From: Plasticicumulans lactativorans
GTDB lineage: Bacteria > Pseudomonadota > Gammaproteobacteria > Competibacterales > Competibacteraceae
Length of the DNA: 48,692 nucleotides
Assembly: GCF_004341245.1 (NCBI RefSeq)
Contig: NZ_SLWY01000025.1
Span: 1 to 48,692 of the forward strand
Direction of reading: 5' to 3'
Both the position numbers and the translations under genes were made by a program. Positions 32,840 through 42,198 of the stretch are shown one piece after another (within the stretch, counting starts at the first letter, position 1; the number at the start of each line of letters is the position of its first letter). The notes under the pieces were generated by a model. The model was not told where the DNA came from and made no database searches. It saw nothing but the letters and a program-made list of their open reading frames with translations.

Positions 32840-33754
32840 CTAGCTCGTATCCATGCCCGTGGTGTACTTGGCCGACTTTCTCCGGTTCCGGGGCGTGTTG
32901 ACGATGTTCGTCGTGTCGATGTCCATGTCGGCGGGGCGCCGCTTGATGCACAGTTCGGCGAACACCGGGACGTGATCGGACAGATGGTGACCGTTCACGA
33001 CGTATCCATGAGGATCGACATGCGTGTTGGTTATCAATTGCCCTTCGCCGCCGTTGACGGTCAGGTAGGTCTGGGCGGCGGTGCTCTGCGTCACCTGGAA
33101 GTTGGTGCCGTTCTGGTCGGCAAAGAAGCCGTCGAGGATGTGGCCGCTCTGGTGCGTGAAGGTCGGTGGCATGTAGATGCCCGACCCGCCATTGCAGTTG
33201 AAGTCGCCGCCGACGATCCAGAGCAAGGGGATGGCCGTCGGTCCGAAGCCCCCTTGGCGAAACTGGTAGAACGAATCGAAGTAGCCCCGGCAATTCTCGT
33301 ATGCGCCGAATCCGGATGTCGCGTGGAAGGAGACGAGCAGCAATTGATTGTTTCCGTTGCCGTCGCCCTGGGGCAGCGTCACCATGGCGATGGCGGGATA
33401 GCGGTTCGCCTCGTCGCTTCCGGACGAATAACACGCATAACTTTCGTTGGTGGAAGGGAAGCCCGAGAAGGGGACCTTGGAATAGACGAGCGGACGACAG
33501 GCGGAGGCATCATTCTGGTTGTCGCCCAGTTGCGACGTGCAGAAGTTCCGCTGAAGACCCGGCAAATGGTAGTTGTTCAGGTTGTCGCGGATGTCCTTTC
33601 CCGGCTCGGTGATGAAACCGAAATCGGCCCAGTCGACCAGGGCCTTCAGCACCCGGTAGCGCTCCCTGACCACCGCGTTTGGCTGGTGGACCAGCCGTGA
33701 GGAGACCGACTGCGCGCGCTGCATGTTCCACGTGAAGACCTTGTAGACCGGCAT
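32840..33754 (-). CDS. Endonuclease/exonuclease/phosphatase-family protein resembling CdtB / DNase I
   Basis: A 304-residue protein with the full catalytic set of the fold: W9-N10, Glu50 (FITEPG), His144 (VSFHATSG), GGDFN (D184, N186) and SDHVPV (D260, H261). The HATSGFGA segment resembles the HALASGG region of the cytolethal distending toxin B subunit. Family members cut DNA or remove phosphates from lipids. There is no signal peptide, and no CdtA/CdtC genes are near. It has many Asn and Tyr residues and visibly lower G+C than its neighbours, so it was probably acquired. The last 35 residues are basic and unlike the fold. Confidence 0.75.
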   Translation of the reverse strand: MPVYKVFTWNMQRAQSVSSRLVHQPNAVVRERYRVLKALVDWADFGFITEPGKDIRDNLNNYHLPGLQRNFCTSQLGDNQNDASACRPLVYSKVPFSGFPSTNESYACYSSGSDEANRYPAIAMVTLPQGDGNGNNQLLLVSFHATSGFGAYENCRGYFDSFYQFRQGGFGPTAIPLLWIVGGDFNCNGGSGIYMPPTFTHQSGHILDGFFADQNGTNFQVTQSTAAQTYLTVNGGEGQLITNTHVDPHGYVVNGHHLSDHVPVFAELCIKRRPADMDIDTTNIVNTPRNRRKSAKYTTGMDTS

Positions 33755-33873
33755 CGTTTGCTCGCTCCTCGTGTCTGGGGCCCATGGCCGGGGTCGGCAC
33801 CCCGCGCGGGGCGCGCAACCAAGCGTAGCGCGGATTGCGCCGGCGGCCCGTCGCGCAGCCCGGGGCCGGCCGC

Positions 33874-35367
<1,494 letters not shown>

Positions 35368-35469
35368 CGTCGACGTTCCTCTCGCGGTGGGGGCCGGCGC
35401 GGCGGTCGCCGGCCGGGCATCGGCTAGGCTAGATGCAGGTGCCGCGCTCGCCACAGGAGGATCGCGCCG

Positions 35470-35850
35470 ATGTCCCTCCCCCCCAACCCCGGCCTCGGCC
35501 TCACCCACGTCAAGGTGATCGCGCTGGCGGTCACCGACCTTGCGCGCGCCAACCGCTTCTACGGCGAGCGGCTCGGCCTCGACGCCGCGTTCGAAGGCGC
35601 TGAAGCGGTCGGCTGGATGCTCGGGGGCATCACCCTGATGCTCAAGCCCGACTGGGAGCAGCCGACGCGCGCGCCCAACCCGCGCGTCACCCTCGCCGCC
35701 GCGGATGCGCTCGCCACCCAGGCCGCGCTGCGCGCGCGCGGCGTCGAGATCGCCGACGAGGTCGCGGTGTACGGCGACTTTCACGTCGGCAGCTTCATCG
35801 ACAGCGAGGGCAACAAGCTCTGGTTCTGCTCGCCGGTTGCCGCCGCCTGA
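35470..35850 (+). CDS. VOC-family (glyoxalase-like) protein
   Basis: A 126-residue single-domain protein of two beta-alpha-beta-beta-beta units. It has [24 protein letters not shown] at the N-terminus and [16 protein letters not shown] at the C-terminus, where family members often place metal ligands. The fold covers lyases, dioxygenases and resistance proteins; the substrate is not evident. AGGAGG lies about ten bases before the ATG. It is divergent from cobQ and convergent with the DUF3095 gene. Confidence 0.82.
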   Translation: MSLPPNPGLGLTHVKVIALAVTDLARANRFYGERLGLDAAFEGAEAVGWMLGGITLMLKPDWEQPTRAPNPRVTLAAADALATQAALRARGVEIADEVAVYGDFHVGSFIDSEGNKLWFCSPVAAA

Positions 35851-35865
35851 GGCGCGCCGCCGGGC

Positions 35866-37023
35866 TCAGCGCGCCGCCGCGCGGCGGGCCTTGAGCTGCG
35901 CCGCGGCGCGGGTGTAGCCGCCGTCGGCGCCGTCGACGAAGTGCACGTGGTCGGGGCTCAGCGCCGAGGGCACGAAGCAGGTGACCAGCGCGGCGTCCTG
36001 CCGGTGCAGGCCGTAGTCGCACACGCCCTCGCGCCAGGCGCGTTCGAGCAGCGCCTCCAGCGCACGGCTGCGCGCGGGGTCGAGGTCGAGCGTGAGCTTC
36101 AGACCGTCCTCGAACTTGCGGTAGTCGCTGTTGGCGACGAGCTCGCGCCGGTAGCGGTGCGCGTCGAAGCCGCCGAGCGTGAGACCGCTGCGGTCGAGCA
36201 GCCAGCCGAACAGCGACCGCGCCAGCACCGCGGCGGCCTGCAGCAGCAGCGGCCGGCGACCGCGGCCGGCGGCGAGTTCCAGCGCGAAGCCGCGCGGCGG
36301 CCAGGCGAAGTGCGGCCCTTCGGCCGGCAGCGGGTGGCCGCCGTCGCCCTCGCCGAGCAGCGCGAGCACCGCGTGGAGCAGCCCGGCGAAGGCCTGCGGC
36401 GGCGTGCCGGGGCGCGGCAGCGCGAGCAGCGAGACGATCTCGCCGCGGTGCGCGGGCAGCGGCGCGAAGCGGCACGACAGCCCGCCGAGGTCGGGATGCG
36501 CGCCGGCCGGGGCGGGGGCGAGCGCGTAGTCGCCGGCCTTGAGGCGGGCGTCGGCCCAGGCGATGCCGCCGCCGCCGAACATCGCGTAGGCGAGCCCGGG
36601 CGAGACCTGGAAGCGCGCCACGCGCACCTCGTGGCCGGCGGCGCGCACCGCGGCGACCGGGATCAGCGCGACGCGCAGGTCGAGGCCGATCGCCTCGCGC
36701 GCCCAGGTGGCGGTGGCGGCGAGCGCCGAGGCCACCGCCGCGCGCGCCGCCGCCGGCAGCGCGATCACCGCGCCGTCGCCGCCGAACACGAACGGCGGGC
36801 GCTGCCCGCCGAGGGCGTTGACCACCGCGGCGATGGTGCCGGCGCCGACCAGGTTGACGGCCTTGTAGCGCCCGGCGGCGACGGCGCCGGTGGAGTCGGC
36901 GACGTCGGCGAGCGCGAGCAGCCAGTCCTGCGGCAGCGGCTGGTAGCGCGCCGGCTCGGCCACGTCGGCGAAATCGGTGAAGGCGGGGATGGCGTCGAAG
37001 AAGCGGGCGGCGTCGGTGGACAT
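35866..37023 (-). CDS. DUF3095 protein (nucleotidyl-cyclase-like)
   Basis: A 385-residue protein. The opening FFDAIPAFTDFADVAEPARY and the core VADVADSTGAVAAGRYKAVN match DUF3095. That core resembles the first metal motif of class III cyclases, with Asp and Ser-Thr. PPFVFGGDGAVIALP resembles the second metal (GGDG) motif. Whether it makes, binds or senses a nucleotide is unknown. It is the last gene of a co-oriented run that contains a true adenylate cyclase and a cyclic-nucleotide-binding protein, which supports a nucleotide-signalling role. Confidence 0.75.
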   Translation of the reverse strand: MSTDAARFFDAIPAFTDFADVAEPARYQPLPQDWLLALADVADSTGAVAAGRYKAVNLVGAGTIAAVVNALGGQRPPFVFGGDGAVIALPAAARAAVASALAATATWAREAIGLDLRVALIPVAAVRAAGHEVRVARFQVSPGLAYAMFGGGGIAWADARLKAGDYALAPAPAGAHPDLGGLSCRFAPLPAHRGEIVSLLALPRPGTPPQAFAGLLHAVLALLGEGDGGHPLPAEGPHFAWPPRGFALELAAGRGRRPLLLQAAAVLARSLFGWLLDRSGLTLGGFDAHRYRRELVANSDYRKFEDGLKLTLDLDPARSRALEALLERAWREGVCDYGLHRQDAALVTCFVPSALSPDHVHFVDGADGGYTRAAAQLKARRAAAR

Positions 37024-37078
37024 GGCGGTCTCGCAGGGCGGCGGTCTACGCGGCGGCGCGGGCCCGCGCGCGGGCGGC

Positions 37079-38017
37079 TCAGTCGCGCAGCTGCGGCGGG
37101 CAGTGTGCCGCGGGCAGCACGTCGAGCGCACGCGGCCCGCGGCGGAAGCGCGCGTAGCGCACCCGCCAGGTGCCGGGATGGCCGGCGCGGTAGGGGCCGA
37201 ACTTGAAGTACTGCATCGGCCCCAGCCCCGGCCCGGCGTGGCCGATGTGGCCGCGCACCGTGGCCACCCAGGCGCCGTTGGCGAGCACCTCGATGTGGCC
37301 GTCGCCGTCGGGGCCCGGCTGCACGCGCAAGGCGAAGTCGATCCAGCCCGAGCCGGCCGCCGGCAGCGGCGCGCCGCGCGGGATCACGCGGATGTCCTCG
37401 CTGTGCCTGGCGTAGTCGGCGAAGGTCGCGGCGGGCGTGCCGGGCTCGGCGGCGACCAGCGCGCGCATCTGGTGGTCGTGCCGGCGCACCTGCACCGGTG
37501 CGGCGCCGGCGCTGGCGGTGTCCACCGTCGGCAGCAGCGCCGTCTCGACGGTCAGGTAGAGCCGACCGCGGCGCAGGCGCAGCGCCAGGAAGGGGCTGAT
37601 GTCGCCGGCGGCGCCCGGCAGGATCTGGCGTTTCCACTGCGCGAGCAGGTAGCGGTGGTCGTCATCCGGGATCGGCGCGTCGAGCGCGAGCGCGAAGCCG
37701 TACCACATCGGCGTGCCGTAGGGCGCGAGCACCGCGGGGCGCTCCCACACCTCGGCGCGCTCGCTGCAGGTCGGGTCGCCGGGCGCGCACCGCGGGTGCA
37801 CCGCGAGGTGCAGCGTGCCGCGGCCGGCGGTGCCGGTGCCGGTGCCGGGCGCGAAGCGGCGCGTGCCGGCGGCCTGCTCGGCGTTGAGCTTGTAGTAGAG
37901 GCCCCCGCCGGGGGCGAAGTCGGGGCCGTCAAAATCGTCGGCGAGCGGCTGCGCCCACGCCGGCGCGCGGGTGGGGGTGGCGGGCAGCCCGGTGGGCGTG
38001 GGCGGGGCGCGGCGCAC
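37079..38017 (-). CDS. Polysaccharide-lyase-like protein (heparin lyase I-type fold)
   Basis: A 312-residue protein of the jelly-roll lyase type. It has LADDFDGPDF, the SERAEVWERP segment, YGTPMWYGFALAL, HRYLLAQWKRQ and a C-terminal MQYFKFGPYRAGHPGTWRVRYARFRRG. This pattern is shared by bacterial proteins annotated as heparin or glucuronan lyases. No signal peptide is obvious with the GTG start at 38017, which is unusual for a lyase. The start follows the deacetylase stop by one base. It would act on the polysaccharide handled by its neighbours. Confidence 0.68.
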   Translation of the reverse strand: MRRAPPTPTGLPATPTRAPAWAQPLADDFDGPDFAPGGGLYYKLNAEQAAGTRRFAPGTGTGTAGRGTLHLAVHPRCAPGDPTCSERAEVWERPAVLAPYGTPMWYGFALALDAPIPDDDHRYLLAQWKRQILPGAAGDISPFLALRLRRGRLYLTVETALLPTVDTASAGAAPVQVRRHDHQMRALVAAEPGTPAATFADYARHSEDIRVIPRGAPLPAAGSGWIDFALRVQPGPDGDGHIEVLANGAWVATVRGHIGHAGPGLGPMQYFKFGPYRAGHPGTWRVRYARFRRGPRALDVLPAAHCPPQLRD

Positions 38018-38018
38018 G

Positions 38019-38786
38019 TCACGGCCCCGCGGTCGCGCCGTGGATGCCCACCCAGCGGGCGCCCGGATGGTGCGCGGTCAGCGCGAACAGCGCGGCGAGG
38101 AAGTCCCAGGCGGCGGCGTCGTGCACCAGGTGGTGCGTGAGCACGCCGAGCGCCGCACCGTCCGCCGCGCGCGCGGCGGCGAGCTGCGCGGCGAGCGTGC
38201 CGGCGAGCCAGGCGTGGTCGTGGCAGCGCCGCCCGCCCTTCCAGTCGATCAGGTCGAGGTGGGTGTCGACCTGCGCGAGCGTCGGCGGGCAGCCCGGCAA
38301 CGGCGTGCCGCCGAAGGTCGAGACCGCCCGGTAGCCGAGGCGCGGCAGCGCGGGCAGCAGCTCGCCGGCGATGCGGTTCCACGGCGGCACCAGCACCGGC
38401 GCGAGGCGCGGGCCGAACAGCACGCCGAGGCGTTCGAGCGCCCGCCCGAGCTCGTCGAGCACGCACTCGGGCGGGCGGTGGGTGCCGAGCTCCTGCGCCT
38501 TCTGCCCGGGCGGCGCGTGGTTGGCGTGGGCCCAGCCGTGCACCGCGACGGTCGCCAGCGGGGTGGCGGTGACACGGCGCACCAGGCTCGCCTCGGCCCG
38601 CGCCGGGATGCTCGCGAGCAGCACCGGCACGCCGTGGGCGGCGCACAGCGCGGTCAGGTGCTGCAGCGCCGGGGTGTCGGCGACGGCGTCGTCGTCGCGC
38701 AGCCACAGCGCGGCGCGGCGGTCGGCGGCGGCCCAGGTGCCGAGTTCGGCGAGCAGCGGCTGCCAGCAGGGGGCGGTGGCGGTCAT
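38019..38786 (-). CDS. Polysaccharide deacetylase-family protein
   Basis: A 255-residue protein with the NodB-like barrel pattern. The metal/catalytic motif is LWLRDDDAVAD, the His motif HGWAHANHAP, then PVLVPPWNRI and a C-terminal LGVLTHHLVHDAAAW. Related proteins de-N-acetylate or otherwise trim surface glycans. The ATG overlaps the glycosyltransferase stop (ATGA) and the stop is one base from the lyase-like gene. No signal peptide is present, which suggests a cytoplasmic substrate or a noncanonical role. Confidence 0.8.
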   Translation of the reverse strand: MTATAPCWQPLLAELGTWAAADRRAALWLRDDDAVADTPALQHLTALCAAHGVPVLLASIPARAEASLVRRVTATPLATVAVHGWAHANHAPPGQKAQELGTHRPPECVLDELGRALERLGVLFGPRLAPVLVPPWNRIAGELLPALPRLGYRAVSTFGGTPLPGCPPTLAQVDTHLDLIDWKGGRRCHDHAWLAGTLAAQLAAARAADGAALGVLTHHLVHDAAAWDFLAALFALTAHHPGARWVGIHGATAGP

Positions 38787-39937
38787 CGGCGGGCGTCGTC
38801 GCGGGGCAGGGGGAGGGAGTCGAGCAGCGCACCGAGGCGCGCGGCGGCGGCGGCGAGGGTGCGCTCGTCGTGCACGAAGCGCTGCGCCGCGGCGCCGAGG
38901 CGGGCGCGCAGCGCGGCGTCGTCGAGGAGGCGCGCGAGCGCGGCGGCGTAGGCGCCGGGGGTGTCGGGCGCGGCCAGCAGGCCGGTCTCGCCGTCGCGCA
39001 CCACCGCCGGCACGCCGGCGGTCGCCAGCGCCACCACCGGCAGCCCGGCGGCCTGCGCCTCGAGGTAGGCGAGGCCGTAGGCCTCGCCGCAGCCGGGCCA
39101 GACGTAGACGTCGGCGGCGGCGAGCCGCGCCGCCACCGCGGCGGCGTCGAGCTCGCCGGTCCAGCTCAGGCGCGCGGCGGGGATCGCGGCGTAGGCGGCC
39201 TCGACCTCGGCGCGCGCCGGGCCGTCGCCGACCAAGGTCAGGTGCCAGGGCCGTTCGAGCAGCGTGCCGAGGGCGGCGGCGAGGCGGCGGTGGCTGTCGA
39301 GCTTGGCACCGGGGCGCAGCATCGCCACCGCGATCAGCGCCGGCGGCGCGTCGGGTGCACGCGGCGGGCGCGGCGGCGGTGGCGGCGCAGCGATGAACGG
39401 CGCCAGCGCGGCCAGCCGCGCCGCCGGCACCACGCGCGCAAGGCCGGCGCGGTCGCGCTCGGTGAAGCACAGGTGCAGCGCGCCCTGGGTGAGCGCGGCG
39501 CTGACCGCGGCCTGCAGCGGCGCCCAGGCATCGACCTCGCGCTTGCCGGCCCAGGACGCCTCGGCGCTCACCCAGGGCAGGCCGAACTGCGCCGCCAGCG
39601 GCGGCCCGAGCAGGTCGGGGGCGCGGTAGTACGGGTGGTAGCAGAACCACAGGTCGGGTGCGCCGCCGGCGTGCCACTGCGCGGCGATGCGCGCGCGCTC
39701 GGCGGCGGCCTGCGCGGTGAGCGCGGCGATGGCGTCGGCCGCGGGCTCGCGCAGCCAGGCGCGCAGCGTCGACACCGTCTCCACGCGGTGGCCGGCGTGC
39801 GCCAGCGCCGCCTGCAGCAGCCGCGCCATGGTGCGGTCGCCCGACGGCACCGGGTGATCGGGGGCCTTCAGCGGCGCGTAGAAGGCGATGCGCAGCGCCC
39901 GGCGTGCCTGCCGCGGCGGCGCCATCGGCGCGCTCAC
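38783..39937 (-). CDS. Glycosyltransferase, GT4/GT-B family
   Basis: A 384-residue GT-B enzyme. The N-terminal domain begins IAFYAPLKAPDHPVPSGDR, where the acceptor and first sugar-nucleotide contacts lie. The C-terminal domain has LTLVGDGPARAEVEAAY and the donor-binding pattern VYVWPGCGEAYGLAYLEAQAAGLPVVA, with the conserved E-x7-E spacing of GT4. The GTG at 39937 overlaps the cyclase stop (GTGA); an ATG at 39925 is the alternative start. It is cytoplasmic and builds a glycan of unknown type. Confidence 0.87.
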   Translation of the reverse strand: MSAPMAPPRQARRALRIAFYAPLKAPDHPVPSGDRTMARLLQAALAHAGHRVETVSTLRAWLREPAADAIAALTAQAAAERARIAAQWHAGGAPDLWFCYHPYYRAPDLLGPPLAAQFGLPWVSAEASWAGKREVDAWAPLQAAVSAALTQGALHLCFTERDRAGLARVVPAARLAALAPFIAAPPPPPRPPRAPDAPPALIAVAMLRPGAKLDSHRRLAAALGTLLERPWHLTLVGDGPARAEVEAAYAAIPAARLSWTGELDAAAVAARLAAADVYVWPGCGEAYGLAYLEAQAAGLPVVALATAGVPAVVRDGETGLLAAPDTPGAYAAALARLLDDAALRARLGAAAQRFVHDERTLAAAAARLGALLDSLPLPRDDARR

Positions 39938-41670
39938 GGCGCCGTCGCCGCGGTCAGCGGCGGCGGCGAGGCCGGGGCACCCGGTTGCGGGATGTCGAGC
40001 GCGCTGTGGAAGGCGAACACCTCCAGCGGCTGCGCCTTGCCGCGCAACTGGATCGAGCGCGGCTGCGCGGCGGCACAGGGGGTGTAGCCGGCGGCGGCGA
40101 TGGTCGCCTGCGACACCACCACCTGCACCCCCAGCTCCTTGCAGGCGCTCTCCAGGCGGTTGGCGGTGTTGACGGTGTCGCCGAGCGCGGTGATGCGGCT
40201 GGCGGCGTCGAGCGCGGTGGTGCCGATGCGCCCGAGCACCGCCGGGCCGAAGTGCAGGCCGATGCCGATGTCGAAGGGCCGCGCGAACTCGGTGTGCAGG
40301 CAGGCGTTCAGCGCCTGCAGCGTGCCGGCCATGCCGCGCGTGGCGGCGAGCGCGCGGCGCGCGCCGTCGGTCGGCGGGCGGTCGATGCCGAAGATCGCGA
40401 GGATGCCGTCGCCCATGAACTTGTCGACGTAGCCGCCGTGTTCGAGGATCACCTCGCTCATCGGGCCGAGGTACTGGTTGAGCATGAACACCACGTCGTA
40501 GGGCAGGCGCGTCTCCGACAGCGCGGTGAAGCCGCGCAGGTCGGCGAACATGATCGTCACCGGCTGCTCGACGCCCCAGAAGAAGCGGTCCTGGCGCAGG
40601 CTCACCGCGCGCGCGTGCGGCTGCGCCGGCAGCAGCGTGGCCACCTGCAGGTCGGCGCTCGGCACCAGCTGGCAGGCCAGGCGCACGTTGGGCCCGGCGC
40701 CGACGCGCTCGAGCACCTGGCGTTCGACGCGCGAGGGTTCCGGCAGGTGCTCGATGCCCTGCAGCACGCGCACGCGGCAGGTCGAGCAGCGCGCGTGGCC
40801 GTCGCACACCGAGGCGTGCGGGATGCCGTAGCGGCGGCTCACTTCGAGCAGACTCAGGCCGGGCGGCGCGGTGACGGTGGGGCCGCCGACGTAGCTCACC
40901 CGCACCTGCGGCAGCAGGCGGTCGGCGGCGCCGCGGCCGAAGCGCCAGGCCAGCACCGCGGCGAGCAGCGCGAGGTAGAGCCAGGGGGCGATGTCCATCG
41001 CCGCGCGCAGCCCGGCCCAGGCCTCGGGGGGCAGCGTCGCCGTCGGGGCGGGCGGCGGCAGCGGGTGCGGCGGCAGCGTGCGCCCGGCGGTGATGAAGCC
41101 GGCGAGCGACAGCAGCGGCAGCGCGATCGCACCGGCGTACAGCGCCCACGCCGCGCGCCGGTACCAGGGCTTGAACGACAGCCAGTGGTGCAGGCCGATG
41201 CAGCCGTGCACCCACACCACCAGCAGCAGGCCGCTCTGGCGCAGCAGGTCGTCGGGCCACAGCGCGCGCACCACGTTGGCGTAGCGGTCGTCGTGGCCGA
41301 TCAGCTCGTGGGCGAAGCGCGTGCCGATCAGGTGCGGCAGCAGCAGGAACGGGATCAGCAGCCCGAAGACGAGCTGCACCGCGTCGCTCGGTGCCATGCG
41401 CAGGCTGCGCCGCTGCACCAGGCGGCCGAGGCCGAGCGCGAGGTGGATCAGCGCCGAGGCGCCGAGCACCACCGTGCCGGGCAGGCTGCGGGTGACCGCG
41501 ATGCGCCACTGGCGCACCGCCTCCATCGCGTCGAGCGACACCAGCCCCAGCGCGTGATTGGCGAAGTGCGTGGCGGCGAAGGCGAACAGCACCAGCCCGG
41601 TGGCGAGCCGCCATTGGGTGAGCGCGTAGTGCGGGCCGCGGGCCCGCCCCGGCGCAGGCGCGGCGTTCAC
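39934..41670 (-). CDS. Class III adenylate cyclase with heme-b-like membrane anchor and 2Fe-2S domain
   Basis: A 578-residue fusion. Residues 20-245 form about six membrane helices with many His residues (H35, H39, H76, H113, H155, H161, H162), like SdhC/FrdC diheme anchors. Residues 255-345 are a plant-type ferredoxin domain with C289, C295, C298 and C333. The cyclase domain has metal Asp377 (FADLRGFT) and Asp421 (MGDG), the adenine-selecting Lys417 and Asp498, and N501/R505, a complete set for cAMP synthesis. The Sinorhizobium CyaC cyclase, with a quinone-responsive diheme anchor, is a known relative. Output probably follows quinone or redox state. The GTG start overlaps the upstream gene (GTGA). 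Confidence 0.88.
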   Translation of the reverse strand: MNAAPAPGRARGPHYALTQWRLATGLVLFAFAATHFANHALGLVSLDAMEAVRQWRIAVTRSLPGTVVLGASALIHLALGLGRLVQRRSLRMAPSDAVQLVFGLLIPFLLLPHLIGTRFAHELIGHDDRYANVVRALWPDDLLRQSGLLLVVWVHGCIGLHHWLSFKPWYRRAAWALYAGAIALPLLSLAGFITAGRTLPPHPLPPPAPTATLPPEAWAGLRAAMDIAPWLYLALLAAVLAWRFGRGAADRLLPQVRVSYVGGPTVTAPPGLSLLEVSRRYGIPHASVCDGHARCSTCRVRVLQGIEHLPEPSRVERQVLERVGAGPNVRLACQLVPSADLQVATLLPAQPHARAVSLRQDRFFWGVEQPVTIMFADLRGFTALSETRLPYDVVFMLNQYLGPMSEVILEHGGYVDKFMGDGILAIFGIDRPPTDGARRALAATRGMAGTLQALNACLHTEFARPFDIGIGLHFGPAVLGRIGTTALDAASRITALGDTVNTANRLESACKELGVQVVVSQATIAAAGYTPCAAAQPRSIQLRGKAQPLEVFAFHSALDIPQPGAPASPPPLTAATAP

Positions 41671-42155
41671 GGCAGCGCGGGCGGGCTGCGACCGTCGGGG
41701 GGAGCGCTGCCGCCGCGCGCCTCGGCGAGTTCGCCGAGCGCCCAGCTCAGCCGCCGCGCCAGCGTGCGCAGCACCTCGATCGCCACTTCCGGGAAGTCGC
41801 GGATCAGCTGCAGGAAGTCGTTCTTCGCGATCCGCAGCACCTCGAAGCGCGTCGCCGCGCGCACCGTGGCGGTGCGCGGCACGTCGGCGAGCACGGCGAT
41901 CTCGCCGACCACCGCGTCGCGCTCGAGCGTGGCGATCTTCACCTGGCTGCCGTCGGGCTGCTCGACCAGCACGTCGGCGCTGCCCATCAGCACCACGTAG
42001 GCGGCGTCGCCCGGGTCGCCGCGCCGGCAGATCACCTCGTCGGCCTCGAACACCAGCCGCTCCGAGGTGAAGGCGAGCAGCTTCAGCCGGCTCGGTTCGA
42101 TGTGCGCGAACAGCGGGATGCGTCGCAGCAGTTCCACTTCGTCTTTGAGCAACAT
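41667..42155 (-). CDS. Cyclic-nucleotide-binding domain protein without DNA-binding domain
   Basis: A 162-residue protein made of one CAP-type beta-barrel (about residues 12-125) and a short helix. The phosphate-binding cassette VVGEIAVLADVPRTATV keeps Glu85 and Arg94, the residues that hold the ribose and phosphate of cAMP. No helix-turn-helix follows; the tail is Gly/Pro-rich. It overlaps the cyclase start, so sensor and source of cAMP are made together. It probably acts by protein contact, with the ABC protein encoded 43 bases upstream as a candidate partner. Confidence 0.88.
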   Translation of the reverse strand: MLLKDEVELLRRIPLFAHIEPSRLKLLAFTSERLVFEADEVICRRGDPGDAAYVVLMGSADVLVEQPDGSQVKIATLERDAVVGEIAVLADVPRTATVRAATRFEVLRIAKNDFLQLIRDFPEVAIEVLRTLARRLSWALGELAEARGGSAPPDGRSPPALP

Positions 42156-42198
42156 GTCCGCACCTCGCTTCGCCCGTCGCCGGCGGCGACGGGGGTTC

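Noticed and set aside
37052-37066. GCGCGGGCCCGCGC palindrome as terminator between the lyase-like and DUF3095 genes
   Set aside because: No T-tract on the transcribed strand, and genes on both sides run the same way in a tight series.
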